In this document: in pieces, positions 18,696 through 28,627 of the stretch
Numbering within the stretch: the first letter of the stretch is position 1
Layout of the letters: every line of letters begins with the position of its first letter
Source of the DNA: Aquabacterium sp. CECT 9606
GTDB lineage: Bacteria; Pseudomonadota; Gammaproteobacteria; Burkholderiales; Burkholderiaceae_C
Direction of reading: 5' to 3'
NCBI RefSeq assembly: GCF_918741295.1
Contig: NZ_CAKKNB010000002.1
Coordinates: 806,001-870,000, forward strand
Length of the DNA: 64,000 nucleotides
Notes under the pieces: model-generated
Told to the model about the DNA's origin: nothing
Seen by the model: only the letters and a program-made list of their open reading frames with translations
The model's database searches: none
Translations under genes and position numbers: made by a program

Positions 18696-19124
18696 TCAGC
18701 GCGGCTTGGTTTTTGACGAGCGCTTGCTGTCCAGCATCTGGCGGCTGCGCTCGTTGATGAGCCGCAGTTCAGCCAAGGACGTGTCGATCTGCGCACGCTT
18801 GGCTTCCAGGTCCCGGATGGCGGCATCCGTGGTCTCGATCACGTAGGTGAGTTGCTGGACGCGGCCTTCGCCCTGGTCGCCATACATGTCCAGGTAGGCC
18901 TTGACCTCAGACAATGGCATGCCCAGTGATTTGGCGCGCAGGATGCGCGACAAACGGGCCCGATCCACCTTGGAATACACCCGCGTGCCATTGAGGCGGC
19001 GCGGCGCCAGCAAGCCCTTGGTTTCGTAAAAGCGCAGTGTGCGGGGCGAAACCTCGAAGGCCGCGCACATCTCGGCGATGCCCATGAGGGCCTCGCTGTC
19101 GCCAGGGGTCTTGTCTTCCGTCAT
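18696..19124 (-). CDS. MerR family regulator, LiuR-like
   Basis: The product is 142 residues. The MerR DNA-binding domain begins at about residue 14: MGIAEMCAAFEVSPRTLRFY followed by ETKGLLAPRR and TRVYSKVDRARLSRI. A dimerisation coiled coil runs to the end (VIETTDAAIRDLEAKRAQI). There are no metal-binding cysteines, which excludes the heavy-metal subgroup. It resembles LiuR-type MerR proteins that control branched-chain or isoprenoid acyl-CoA breakdown. It is divergent from the acyl-CoA carboxylase operon, with a perfect 14-bp palindrome between them. The ligand is probably an acyl-CoA, which is inferred. Confidence 0.87.
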   Translation of the reverse strand: MTEDKTPGDSEALMGIAEMCAAFEVSPRTLRFYETKGLLAPRRLNGTRVYSKVDRARLSRILRAKSLGMPLSEVKAYLDMYGDQGEGRVQQLTYVIETTDAAIRDLEAKRAQIDTSLAELRLINERSRQMLDSKRSSKTKPR

Positions 19125-19185
19125 CCGCGCATTATGGATGATGCTTTCCCCATGGGTTCGAGGGATTACCCAAAGGTGTAATTGG

Positions 19186-19214
19186 TTGACGTTAACGTCA
19201 TGTTGGCCTACAGT
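19186..19214 (+). promoter_or_regulatory. operator/promoter for the acyl-CoA carboxylase operon
   Basis: TGACGTTAACGTCA at 19187-19200 is a perfect 14-bp palindrome. It overlaps a -35 hexamer TTGACG (19186-19191). A -10-like TACAGT follows at 19209-19214 after a 17-bp spacer. It lies 32 bp upstream of the first operon gene and about 60 bp from the divergent MerR start, which is where a MerR regulator would bind. Confidence 0.75.
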
Positions 19215-19245
19215 TTGTGTTGATCTTTCAACATCCGCTCAGGTC

Positions 19246-20190
19246 ATGACGCCATCCGCTGAAGCCCCTTCTTCCAAGTCCTCTCATTACGACAGCGTTC
19301 TCAAGCCTGGTTTGTTCCAGGGCGAGGTGCACATCGTCACCGGGGGCGGCAGCGGCATCGGGCGCTGTGTGGCGCACGAGTTGGCGGCCTTGGGCGCCAC
19401 CGTGGTCATCACGGGCCGCAGCCCTGAAAAGCTGGCCAAGGTCACGGCCGAGATCCTGGAAGACGGCGGCAAGGTCGATTCCATCGCTTTTGACATCCGT
19501 GACGACGAGGCCGTGAAGGCCGCGGTGAAAGAGATCGTGGCCAAGCATGGCCGCATCCATGGACTGGTCAACAACGCGGGCGGGCAGTTCCCTTCTCCCA
19601 TGGAGGCGATCTCCAAGCGCGGCTTCGAGGCGGTGGTGGCCAACAACCTGACCGGCGGCTTTTTGATGGCGCGCGAGGTGTATCTGCAATCCATGCAGAA
19701 GCACGGTGGGGCCATCGTCAACATGACCGCCGACATGTGGAACGGCATGCCCGGCATGGCGCACTCGGGCGCGGCGCGCGCGGGCATGGTCAACCTGACC
19801 AAAACGGCGGCTTTTGAATGGGCGGGCGCGCGGGTGCGCGTCAATGCCGTGGCGCCAGGCTGGATTGCATCGAGCGGCATGGACGCGTATGGTCCGGCCA
19901 TGGCGCCCGTCATCCGTGGCCTGAAAGACAACCTGCCGATGCGCCGCATGGGCCTGGAGGCCGAGGTCAGCGCGGCCATCTGTTTTTTGCTGAGCCCGGG
20001 CTCCACCTTCATCACGGGCATCACCTTGCCGATCGATGGTGGTGCGCCCTTGCACAGTGCCACCTGGCCCTCCATGGGCGGCCAGCCGGCACCGGCCTTC
20101 GATGGCTTCCACCGGTCCAGCGTGCCCAAGGTGCTGCAGGACATCGCCGCGCAAGACGCCCAAGATCAATCCAAGAACGGGAAAGCCTGA
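19246..20190 (+). CDS. SDR oxidoreductase, peroxisomal trans-2-enoyl-CoA reductase (PECR)-like
   Basis: The product is 314 residues. The cofactor loop is TGGGSGIGR, and NNAGGQFPSPMEAI follows the N-N-A-G motif. The usual Y-x-x-x-K is absent: the site reads HSGAARAGMVNLTKTAAFEW, a pattern I recognise from peroxisomal trans-2-enoyl-CoA reductase and 2,4-dienoyl-CoA reductase types, which dispense with the Tyr. The C-terminus FITGITLPIDGGAPLHS is also PECR-like. Reduction of an unsaturated acyl-CoA (NADPH-dependent) is therefore likelier than alcohol dehydrogenation. It is the first gene of the carboxylase operon, and its stop is 1 bp from the next ATG. Confidence 0.85.
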   Translation: MTPSAEAPSSKSSHYDSVLKPGLFQGEVHIVTGGGSGIGRCVAHELAALGATVVITGRSPEKLAKVTAEILEDGGKVDSIAFDIRDDEAVKAAVKEIVAKHGRIHGLVNNAGGQFPSPMEAISKRGFEAVVANNLTGGFLMAREVYLQSMQKHGGAIVNMTADMWNGMPGMAHSGAARAGMVNLTKTAAFEWAGARVRVNAVAPGWIASSGMDAYGPAMAPVIRGLKDNLPMRRMGLEAEVSAAICFLLSPGSTFITGITLPIDGGAPLHSATWPSMGGQPAPAFDGFHRSSVPKVLQDIAAQDAQDQSKNGKA

Positions 20191-20191
20191 C

Positions 20192-21802
<1,611 letters not shown>

Positions 21803-21817
21803 AACGAAAGACCCACC

Positions 21818-22972
21818 ATGAAATTCACCCCCGAACACATCCAGCTGGCCGACACCGTCAAACGCTTCTGCGAGCAAGAGATCAACCCCCACGTCAAAGA
21901 ATGGGAGGCCGCCGAGATCTTCCCGGCGCACGAGGTCTTCAAGAAGATGGGCAAGCTGGGTCTGCTGGGCGTGAAGTACGACCCGGCCTATGGCGGCATG
22001 GGGCTGGACTTCTCATACTCGATGGTGGTGGCCGAGACCTTGGGCGAGATCCCTTGCGGGGGCGTGCCCATGGCCATTGGCGTGCAGACAGACATGTGCA
22101 CCCCGGCCCTGGCCCGCTTCGGCTCTGACGAGTTGAAGAAGGAATACCTGGCCCCTGCGATTGCAGGCGACATGGTGGGCTGCATTGGCGTCAGCGAAGC
22201 CGGTGGCGGCTCCGACGTGGCGGCCCTGAAGACCACGGCCCGCAGCGATGGCGATGACTACGTCATCAATGGCAGCAAGATGTGGATCACCAACGCCATG
22301 CAGGCCGACTGGTGCTGCTTGCTGGCCAACACCTCCGAGGGCAAGGTCCACGCCAACAAGTCGCTGATCATCGTGCCGATGGACGCCAAGGGCATCGACA
22401 AGCAGAAGATCAAGAAGATCGGCATGAACTCGTCCGACACCGCGCAGATCTTCTTCGACAACGTGCGCGTGCCCAAGCGCAACCTGATCGGCGTGGAAGG
22501 CACGGGCTTCATGATGCAGATGCTGCAGTTCCAGGAGGAGCGCTTGTATGGCGCCGCCAACTCTCTGAAGATGCTGGACAAGCTGATCGACCAGACCATC
22601 GAGTACTGCAAGGAGCGCAACACCTTTGGCAAGCCCCTGATCGACAACCAGGTCATCCATTTCCGCCTGGCCGAGCTGCGCACGGAAGTTGAATGCCTGC
22701 GTTCGCTCACCTACCGCGCCGTGGACGAGTACATCGAGGGCAAGGACGTGACGCGCCTGGCCTCGATGGCCAAGCTCAAGTGCGGCCGCTTGATCCGCGA
22801 AGTGGCCGACAGCTGCCTGCAGTACTGGGGTGGCATGGGCTTCACCTGGGACAACCCGGTCTCGCAGGCTTACCGCGATGGCCGTCTGGTGTCCATCGGT
22901 GGCGGCGCCGACGAAATCATGCTGGGCATCATCGCCAAGCTTGAAGGCACCTTGCCCAAGAAGGCCAAGTAA
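21818..22972 (+). CDS. acyl-CoA dehydrogenase, AtuD/LiuA-like
   Basis: The product is 384 residues. Family motifs include CIGVSEAGGGSDVAALKTTA, NGSKMWITNAMQADWCCLLA, QYWGGMGFTWDNPVSQAYRD and SIGGGADEIMLGIIAKLEG. The Glu in the DEIM motif near the C-terminus is in the usual base position for short- to medium-chain enzymes. In atu/liu-type pathways this step desaturates citronellyl-CoA or isovaleryl-CoA just before carboxylation. It starts 15 bp after the carboxyltransferase and ends 3 bp before the crotonase gene, so it is embedded in the operon. Confidence 0.92.
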   Translation: MKFTPEHIQLADTVKRFCEQEINPHVKEWEAAEIFPAHEVFKKMGKLGLLGVKYDPAYGGMGLDFSYSMVVAETLGEIPCGGVPMAIGVQTDMCTPALARFGSDELKKEYLAPAIAGDMVGCIGVSEAGGGSDVAALKTTARSDGDDYVINGSKMWITNAMQADWCCLLANTSEGKVHANKSLIIVPMDAKGIDKQKIKKIGMNSSDTAQIFFDNVRVPKRNLIGVEGTGFMMQMLQFQEERLYGAANSLKMLDKLIDQTIEYCKERNTFGKPLIDNQVIHFRLAELRTEVECLRSLTYRAVDEYIEGKDVTRLASMAKLKCGRLIREVADSCLQYWGGMGFTWDNPVSQAYRDGRLVSIGGGADEIMLGIIAKLEGTLPKKAK

Positions 22973-22975
22973 GCC

Positions 22976-23794
22976 ATGACGTCTTCATCCACGATGAACA
23001 CCTTGCTGTTGCAGCAATCGGGCGGCGTGCTGAGCATCACGCTCAACCGGCCCGAAGTGCGCAATGCCATGTCTATGGCGATGGTGAACGAGTTGATCCA
23101 GACACTGGCCCAGGCCGAGCGTGACACTGGCGTGCGTGTGGTGGTGCTGCGCGGTGCGGGCGGCCACTTCTGCGCCGGCGGTGACCTGCAAGACATGGCC
23201 AAGGCCCGCATGGCCTTGCCTCAGCCAGGCGTGGACGCCGCTGCCGAGGTCAACGCGCAGTTCGGGCGTTTGTGCCTGGCCTATGCGCGCTCCAGCCTGC
23301 CCATCATCACTGTGCTGGAGGGTACCGTGATGGGCGGTGGCTTTGGCCTGGCTTGCGTGTCCGATGTGACCCTGGCCTTGGGCAACGCGGTGTTCCGTTT
23401 GCCCGAGACCTCGCTGGGCGTGATTCCCGCGCAGATCGCGCCTTTCCTGGTCGAGCGCATCGGCTATGCCGAGGCCAAGCGACTGTCGGTGACCGGCGGC
23501 AAGGTCGAAGCCGCTGAAGCCTTGGCGATCCGCCTGGTGCACGAGGTGCATGGCGACGCCGCCTCGCTGGACGCGGCCTTGCGCCAGGTCATCGACCGCA
23601 TCATGGGTTGCGCGCCGAGTGCCATCGCGGCCACCAAGGTCTTGCTGGCCCGCACGCGTTTCGAACCCCCACAGGACCTGATCCAGGACGCTGCCGCGAT
23701 GTTCTCGCGCGCCGTGCAAGGGCCCGAGGGCGTGGAAGGCACGACCGCCTTCATCCACAAACGCAAGCCCAGCTGGGTTCCGCAAGCGAGTTGA
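22976..23794 (+). CDS. enoyl-CoA hydratase, AtuE/LiuC-like
   Basis: The product is 272 residues and has a crotonase fold. The CoA-binding region is NRPEVRNAMSMAMVNEL and the oxyanion-hole strand is GAGGHFCAGGDLQDM. The second half of the site is EGTVMGGGFGLACVSDVTLA, where the usual first catalytic Glu is replaced by Gly/Phe context. The next segment FRLPETSLGVIPAQIAPFLV keeps the second Glu. This single-Glu pattern is typical of methylglutaconyl- and isohexenylglutaconyl-CoA hydratases. In the pathway it would hydrate the carboxylated enoyl-CoA. An alternative start at 22994 (ATG AAC) would shorten it by six residues. Confidence 0.9.
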   Translation: MTSSSTMNTLLLQQSGGVLSITLNRPEVRNAMSMAMVNELIQTLAQAERDTGVRVVVLRGAGGHFCAGGDLQDMAKARMALPQPGVDAAAEVNAQFGRLCLAYARSSLPIITVLEGTVMGGGFGLACVSDVTLALGNAVFRLPETSLGVIPAQIAPFLVERIGYAEAKRLSVTGGKVEAAEALAIRLVHEVHGDAASLDAALRQVIDRIMGCAPSAIAATKVLLARTRFEPPQDLIQDAAAMFSRAVQGPEGVEGTTAFIHKRKPSWVPQAS

Positions 23795-23810
23795 ACAGGT
23801 CATCGATCGA

Positions 23811-23963
23811 GACACCATGCTGAATAAGATCCTCATCGCCAACCGCGGAGGCAAGGCCGCAGGCCTTGCGGCGAAGCCAAATCGAATGGGCTCGCGCAGC
23901 GAGCTGCAGGCGAATTCCCCGCGAGGACACCATGCTGAATAAGATCCTCATCGCCAACCGCGG
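23811..23963. repeat. 38-bp direct repeat flanking a two-hairpin 77-bp insert
   Basis: The 38 bp from GACACCATGCTGAATAAGAT onward to AACCGCGG at 23811-23848 recur exactly at 23926-23963. The second copy is the true ribosome-binding region, start codon and first ten codons of the biotin carboxylase gene. Between the copies is a 77-bp segment with two perfect hairpins that share the loop GCA: GCAAGGCC/GGCCTTGC at 23851-23869 and GCTCGC/GCGAGC at 23890-23904. The first ATG (23817) opens only a 41-codon dead-end frame that stops at 23940. This looks like an inserted or duplicated palindromic unit that copied the gene start. Confidence 0.85.
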
Positions 23964-25935
23964 GGAAATCGCCTGCCGCGTGATCCGCACCGCGCGCAAG
24001 CTGGGCTACCGCACCGTGGCCGTCTACAGCGATGCCGACGCGCAAGCGCCCCATGTGGACCTGGCCGACGAGGCCGTGCACATCGGGGGCTCGGCCGCCA
24101 GCGAATCCTATTTGCGCATCGATGCCATCCTGGATGCTGCAAAGAAAACCGGCGCTGATGCCATCCACCCTGGCTATGGCTTCCTGTCCGAGAACGAGGC
24201 CTTCGCACAGGCCTGCCTTGATGCGAATGTGACCTTCATCGGCCCACCGGCATCGGCCATCCACGCCATGGGCGACAAGGCGCGCGCCAAGAAGCTGATG
24301 ATCGAGGCCAAAGTGCCGACCGCCCCCGGCTACCTCGGTGAGAACCAGGACGACCAGCACCTCATCAACGAAGCCGAGACGCTGGGCTACCCGCTGCTGG
24401 TCAAGGCCGTGAGCGGCGGCGGTGGCCGGGGCATGCGCCTGGTCCACGCCAAGGATGAGCTCGCGCAAGCCATCGTCAGCGCCCGCCGCGAAGCGCAAAG
24501 CGCCTTTGGCGATGGCACGCTGATGCTGGAGCGCCTGATCGAGAATGGTCGCCACATCGAGATCCAGGTGTTTGCCGATGCGCACGGCAACGCCGTCTAC
24601 ATCGGCGAGCGCGATTGCAGCGCGCAACGCCGCCGCCAAAAGGTGATTGAAGAGGCGCCATCGCCCATCGTGAGCCCGGCCATGCGCGCGAGCATGGGCC
24701 GCGATGCCGTGGCTGCGGCGCTGGCCATCGGCTACCGGGGCGCCGGCACCATCGAGTTCATCGTCGATGCCGACCTGAACTACTACTTCCTGGAGATGAA
24801 CACGCGCTTGCAGGTCGAGCACCCGGTCACCGAAATGATCTCGGGTCTGGACCTGGTGGAATGGCAACTGCGCGTGGCCGCGGGCCACCCCTTGCCGCTC
24901 AAGCAAGAGCAGATCACACTCAGGGGTCACGCCATCGAAGCCCGCCTGTACACCGAAGACCCCTACGCCGACTTTGCGCCGCAGACCGGCCCGATCCGCT
25001 GGTGGCGGCCCGAGCGCGCTTTGCACGAAGGTGTGCGCATCGATGGCGGCATCCGCGAAGGCGGCGAAGTCACACCCTTCTACGACCCCATGGTGGCCAA
25101 GCTCATCGTGCATGGCCGAGACCGCGATGACGCCATCCGCCGCCTGATCGCCACGCTGGACGACGCGCCCCTGCTGGGCCTGCGCAACAACAGCCGCTTT
25201 CTGCGTGACCTGATTGACAGCCAAGCCTTCCGCGACGGCGCCATGACCACGGCCCTGATCGACCAATGGGGCCTGGACAAGCAGCCCATCCTGGACCGGC
25301 CTTTGGCCAGCACCGAGGCCTGGCTGATTGCCGCCGCCGCACATGCCCTGAAAGGCCGCGACGATGCCGTTGCCAGGACCCTGCGTTCAGCCAGCGTCAC
25401 CGATTACGAACTGAAATTGGTCTGCGATGGCCTGCAGCATTGCCTGCACGTCCGCCCCGGTGCCCAAGGCGCCATCACGCTGAACATTGACAAGGACCCC
25501 GCCGAGCACAGCCTGCGCGTCATTGCCCACACCGATGGTGTCCTGCGCTACGAGATCGACGGCGTGCGCAAGTGTGTGCTCGCGGTGTGGGTGGACAGTG
25601 CCCTGCACCTCGTCATCCAGGCCGCGACCTTCGTGTTTGCCGAGGTGTCACCCTGGCCCAGCAAGGACTCGGCCCATGACCCCAGCCGCGCGGTCTCGCC
25701 CGTGGCCGGTGTGGTGGCCCAGGTGCTGGTCAAGCCCGGGGACACCGTCGCCGAGGGCCAGCCGCTGCTCAGCGTCGAGGCCATGAAGATGGAAATGTGG
25801 CTCAACGCCCAGGCGCCGGGCGTGGTCAAGGCCGTCCACGTTGCCGTGGGCGAGCAAGTGCAATCCCAGGCCCTGTTGATCGAGCTCGAACTCGGTGAGC
25901 TGGACCTGACCGTTACCCCTTCAAAGGAATCATGA
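23932..25935 (+). CDS. acyl-CoA carboxylase biotin carboxylase/biotin carrier (alpha) subunit, AtuF/LiuD-like
   Basis: The product is 667 residues. Biotin carboxylase blocks: MLNKILIANRGEIACRVIRT, then HPGYGFLSEN, the ATP loop SGGGGRGMR, EAPSPIVS, and the catalytic EMNTRLQVEHPVTE. The C-terminal biotinyl domain carries the acceptor Lys in VEAMKMEMW (Lys619). It makes carboxybiotin with ATP and bicarbonate for the beta subunit encoded upstream. The start at 23932 is the second copy of a 38-bp repeat; the first copy leads to a dead-end frame. The stop overlaps the BKACE start by 4 nt. Confidence 0.93.
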   Translation: MLNKILIANRGEIACRVIRTARKLGYRTVAVYSDADAQAPHVDLADEAVHIGGSAASESYLRIDAILDAAKKTGADAIHPGYGFLSENEAFAQACLDANVTFIGPPASAIHAMGDKARAKKLMIEAKVPTAPGYLGENQDDQHLINEAETLGYPLLVKAVSGGGGRGMRLVHAKDELAQAIVSARREAQSAFGDGTLMLERLIENGRHIEIQVFADAHGNAVYIGERDCSAQRRRQKVIEEAPSPIVSPAMRASMGRDAVAAALAIGYRGAGTIEFIVDADLNYYFLEMNTRLQVEHPVTEMISGLDLVEWQLRVAAGHPLPLKQEQITLRGHAIEARLYTEDPYADFAPQTGPIRWWRPERALHEGVRIDGGIREGGEVTPFYDPMVAKLIVHGRDRDDAIRRLIATLDDAPLLGLRNNSRFLRDLIDSQAFRDGAMTTALIDQWGLDKQPILDRPLASTEAWLIAAAAHALKGRDDAVARTLRSASVTDYELKLVCDGLQHCLHVRPGAQGAITLNIDKDPAEHSLRVIAHTDGVLRYEIDGVRKCVLAVWVDSALHLVIQAATFVFAEVSPWPSKDSAHDPSRAVSPVAGVVAQVLVKPGDTVAEGQPLLSVEAMKMEMWLNAQAPGVVKAVHVAVGEQVQSQALLIELELGELDLTVTPSKES

Positions 25936-26834
25936 TGGACAAAGCCATCCTCACCTGCGCGCTGACCGGCGTGCTGACCGACCCCGCGCAACACCCTGTG
26001 CCCGTCACAGCCTCTGAGATGGCCGCGGCCGCTCGCGAGGCCTTCGATGCGGGTGCCTCGATCATGCACGTGCACTTGCGCCAGCAGACGCCCGGCATGG
26101 GCCGCTTCCCCTCGTGGGACCCAGAAGTGGCCGCCGAGATCGACACGGCCATCCGCGAGGCCTGCCCTGGCGTCATCATCAACCTGACCACTGGCGTGGT
26201 CGGGCAAGACATCTCCGGCCCGGTGGCCTGCATCCGCCGCGTGCGCCCCGAGATCGCGGCCTGCAACGCTGGCAGCCTGAACTACCTGAAGATCAAGGAG
26301 AACGGGCAGTGGGCCTGGCCGCCCATGCTCTTCGACAACACGGTCGACAAGGTCAAGGGCATGCTCGATGTCATGCATGAAACGCACACCCGGCCTGAGT
26401 TCGAGTGCTTCGACGTGGGCATCGTGCGGTCGGTGGGCATGTTCCGCAAGGCCGGCATGACCGACCACCTGGAGTACAACTTCGTGATGGGCGTGGCCTC
26501 GGGCATGCCGGTGGATGCCGAGCTGCTGGCCCTGCTGGTCAAGTACCGCGAGCCCGGCACCGTCTGGCAGACCACGCTGATTGGCCGCGAAGAAATCTGG
26601 GCCGTTCACCAGGCCACCGCCGACCTGGGCGGCATGCTGCGTACTGGCGTGGAAGACACCTTCTACCTGCCTGGCGGTGAGCGCACCACCGGCAATGGCC
26701 CGCTGATCGAAGCCCTGGCGGCCTGCGCCAAGCGCGCTGGCCGCGAGGTGGCGTCGCCCCAGGAAGCCCGCGCCATGCTGGGCCTGCGCGCCCAGGAACT
26801 GCACGGCGCGCACCTGACTGCCACAGCGGCGTGA
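25932..26834 (+). CDS. 3-keto acid cleavage enzyme (BKACE, DUF849 family)
   Basis: The product is 300 residues. The BKACE TIM barrel is shown by the N-terminal LTCALTGVLTD, the Zn-ligand motif H-V-H-L-R (His46, His48), NLTTGVVGQD, EIAACNAGSLNYL, the ECFDVGIVRSVGMF strand and the C-terminal G-x-E-D/T segments (GVEDTFYLPGG). BKACEs condense a beta-keto acid with acetyl-CoA to give acetoacetate plus a new acyl-CoA. Its place at the end of an acyl-CoA carboxylase operon, with a 4-nt ATGA overlap, suggests a thiolytic or transfer step after carboxylation and hydration. No HMG-CoA lyase gene is present. The natural keto acid is unknown. Confidence 0.9.
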   Translation: MMDKAILTCALTGVLTDPAQHPVPVTASEMAAAAREAFDAGASIMHVHLRQQTPGMGRFPSWDPEVAAEIDTAIREACPGVIINLTTGVVGQDISGPVACIRRVRPEIAACNAGSLNYLKIKENGQWAWPPMLFDNTVDKVKGMLDVMHETHTRPEFECFDVGIVRSVGMFRKAGMTDHLEYNFVMGVASGMPVDAELLALLVKYREPGTVWQTTLIGREEIWAVHQATADLGGMLRTGVEDTFYLPGGERTTGNGPLIEALAACAKRAGREVASPQEARAMLGLRAQELHGAHLTATAA

Positions 26835-26839
26835 GGATC

Positions 26840-26869
26840 CGCCGCCTTGCACTTGACGGCAAGGCGGCG
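26840..26869 (+). terminator. strong hairpin after the carboxylase operon
   Basis: The arms CGCCGCCTTGC and GCAAGGCGGCG form a perfect 11-bp stem with an 8-nt loop, 6 bp after the BKACE stop. No U-tract follows, so it may be a weak intrinsic terminator or a 3'-end stabiliser. Confidence 0.55.
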
Positions 26870-26988
26870 CTCAGGTCAAGTCATGGGGTAGATGCGAAAT
26901 AAGCCCCCGGCTGTCCGATATTTCAAGGTTTAGCGTCGGCCGCGCTGGGGTCCAATGAGGCAAATCCTCTTGAAGATTGCGCGCACCC

Positions 26989-28617
26989 ATGTCGGCCACC
27001 CCGTCTGCCCCTGAAGTCTCTGGTGAAAATCCCGCAGTCACCCTGGACTACCTGCTGCGGCGCATGCGCCACAAAAGCGATTTCCCGACCTTGTCGGCGT
27101 CGGTGTCGCGCATCCAGTCCTTGTCCGAATCCGAAAACGAAAGCTTGGGCGGCCTGTGCGACGAGATCCTCAAGGACGTCGCGCTCACCCAGAAGCTGCT
27201 GCGCCTGATCAACACGCCGCACTACCGGCGTGGGGGTGGCGATGCCATCAGCACCGTCTCGCGCGCGGTGTCGCTGATCGGCCTGGCGGGCGTGCGCAAC
27301 CTGGCGCTGTCCCTGATGCTGGTCGAGCACATGGAGGACAAGAAGCACGCGCAGCAGCTCAAGGAAGAGTTCTTGCGCACCGTGATGGCGGGTACCCTGG
27401 CCAGTGAGTTGTGCACCAGCTCGCGCGAGGCCGAGGACGCGTTCATCGGCTCACTGTTCCGCAATCTGGGCCGCTTGCTGGCCGAGTTCTACCTGCCCGA
27501 CGAGGCCGTGGAGGTGCGTGAATTGGCCCGCCCGGCGCCCGATGGCACCCCCGCCGGCATGACCGAGGCCGCGGCCTCCGCCCAGGTGCTGGGCATGCCG
27601 TTCGAGGACCTGGGCCAGGCCGTGGGCCAGACCTGGGCCTTGCCCGATCGCCTGCTGAACACCATGAAGGCGCCCACGGGCACCGTGCCCAACCGATCAA
27701 TGCTGGGCAAGCCCGAGCACCAGGCCTGGCTGGCCACGTTGGCCAACGCGGCGGCCGACGCCATGCTGTTCTCGCCCCCCGAAGAGCTGGGCAAGCGCCT
27801 GGCCGTGCTCAACCAGAAATACACCGCCTCGCTGGAGCTCAAGCCCGACGCCGTGCAAGAGGCAGCGGCGCGCGCCCGCAAACGCCTGACCGAGCTGACC
27901 AAGGCCCTCAAGCTGGATTTGCCCAAGAACGCCCAGGCCGAGCGCCTGCTGGACCACTTCTACGTGGACGCGCCCAACGCTGGCCAGACCGAAGGCCCCG
28001 GCCCCGAGGCCTTGGGCCTGGCCCACACGGACTCCGACGGCGAGCTGGACCGCGACCAGGTGGTGATGGCGACCAACTCTGCCGATGTGCTCACCAGTGG
28101 CATCCAGGACATCACCAACACCATGGTTGATTCCTTCAAGCTGAACGACATCCTGCGCATGATCCTGGAGACCATCTACCGCGCGCTCGATTGCCGCCGC
28201 GTGATCTTCTGCATGCGCGATGCCAAGACCATGCAGCTCATTGGCCGCATTGGCCTCGGCCACGGCGCCGATGGCATGAAGGCCGCTTTCCAGATCCCCT
28301 TGAAGCTGGCCCCTGGCGCGCAGGCCGACCTGTTCACCGCCGTCAGCCTCAAGGGCGCCGACACGCTCATCTCGGATGCCAGTGCCGAGCCCATCCTGAG
28401 CCGCCTGCCCGTTTGGTTCCGCGACCGCGTTCAGGCGCCCACGTTTTTGCTGTTGCCGATGACCATGAAACACCAGGGCAAGGACATGGTGCTGGGCCTG
28501 ATCTACGCCGACAAGGCCCAGGCCGGCAGCCTCCAGATCAGCGAGAAAGACCTGTCGCTGCTGCGCACCCTGCGCAACCAGGCCGTGATGGCCTTCAAGC
28601 AAACGACCGGGGGATAA
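26989..28617 (+). CDS. HDOD domain plus GAF domain signalling protein
   Basis: The product is 542 residues. Residues 20-260 are an HDOD domain (DFPTLSASVSRIQSLSESEN, LKDVALTQKLLRLINTPHYR, AVSLIGLAGVRNLALSLMLV). Residues 360-535 are a GAF domain (LNDILRMILETIYRALDCRR through LGLIYADKAQAGSLQISEKD). HDOD proteins usually lack HD catalysis and act in signalling or motility networks through partners. No DNA-binding or GGDEF domain is present. It stands alone, 155 bp downstream of the BKACE gene, and its stop is 10 bp before trmL. ATG 26989 is the likely start. Confidence 0.87.
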   Translation: MSATPSAPEVSGENPAVTLDYLLRRMRHKSDFPTLSASVSRIQSLSESENESLGGLCDEILKDVALTQKLLRLINTPHYRRGGGDAISTVSRAVSLIGLAGVRNLALSLMLVEHMEDKKHAQQLKEEFLRTVMAGTLASELCTSSREAEDAFIGSLFRNLGRLLAEFYLPDEAVEVRELARPAPDGTPAGMTEAAASAQVLGMPFEDLGQAVGQTWALPDRLLNTMKAPTGTVPNRSMLGKPEHQAWLATLANAAADAMLFSPPEELGKRLAVLNQKYTASLELKPDAVQEAAARARKRLTELTKALKLDLPKNAQAERLLDHFYVDAPNAGQTEGPGPEALGLAHTDSDGELDRDQVVMATNSADVLTSGIQDITNTMVDSFKLNDILRMILETIYRALDCRRVIFCMRDAKTMQLIGRIGLGHGADGMKAAFQIPLKLAPGAQADLFTAVSLKGADTLISDASAEPILSRLPVWFRDRVQAPTFLLLPMTMKHQGKDMVLGLIYADKAQAGSLQISEKDLSLLRTLRNQAVMAFKQTTGG

Positions 28618-28627
28618 TCGCGGGCAT

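Noticed and set aside
23817-23942. The 41-codon frame from the first copy of the biotin carboxylase start, as a real small gene
   Set aside because: Its first codons simply copy the true gene start and the rest is the palindromic insert, so I treat it as a by-product of the duplication.
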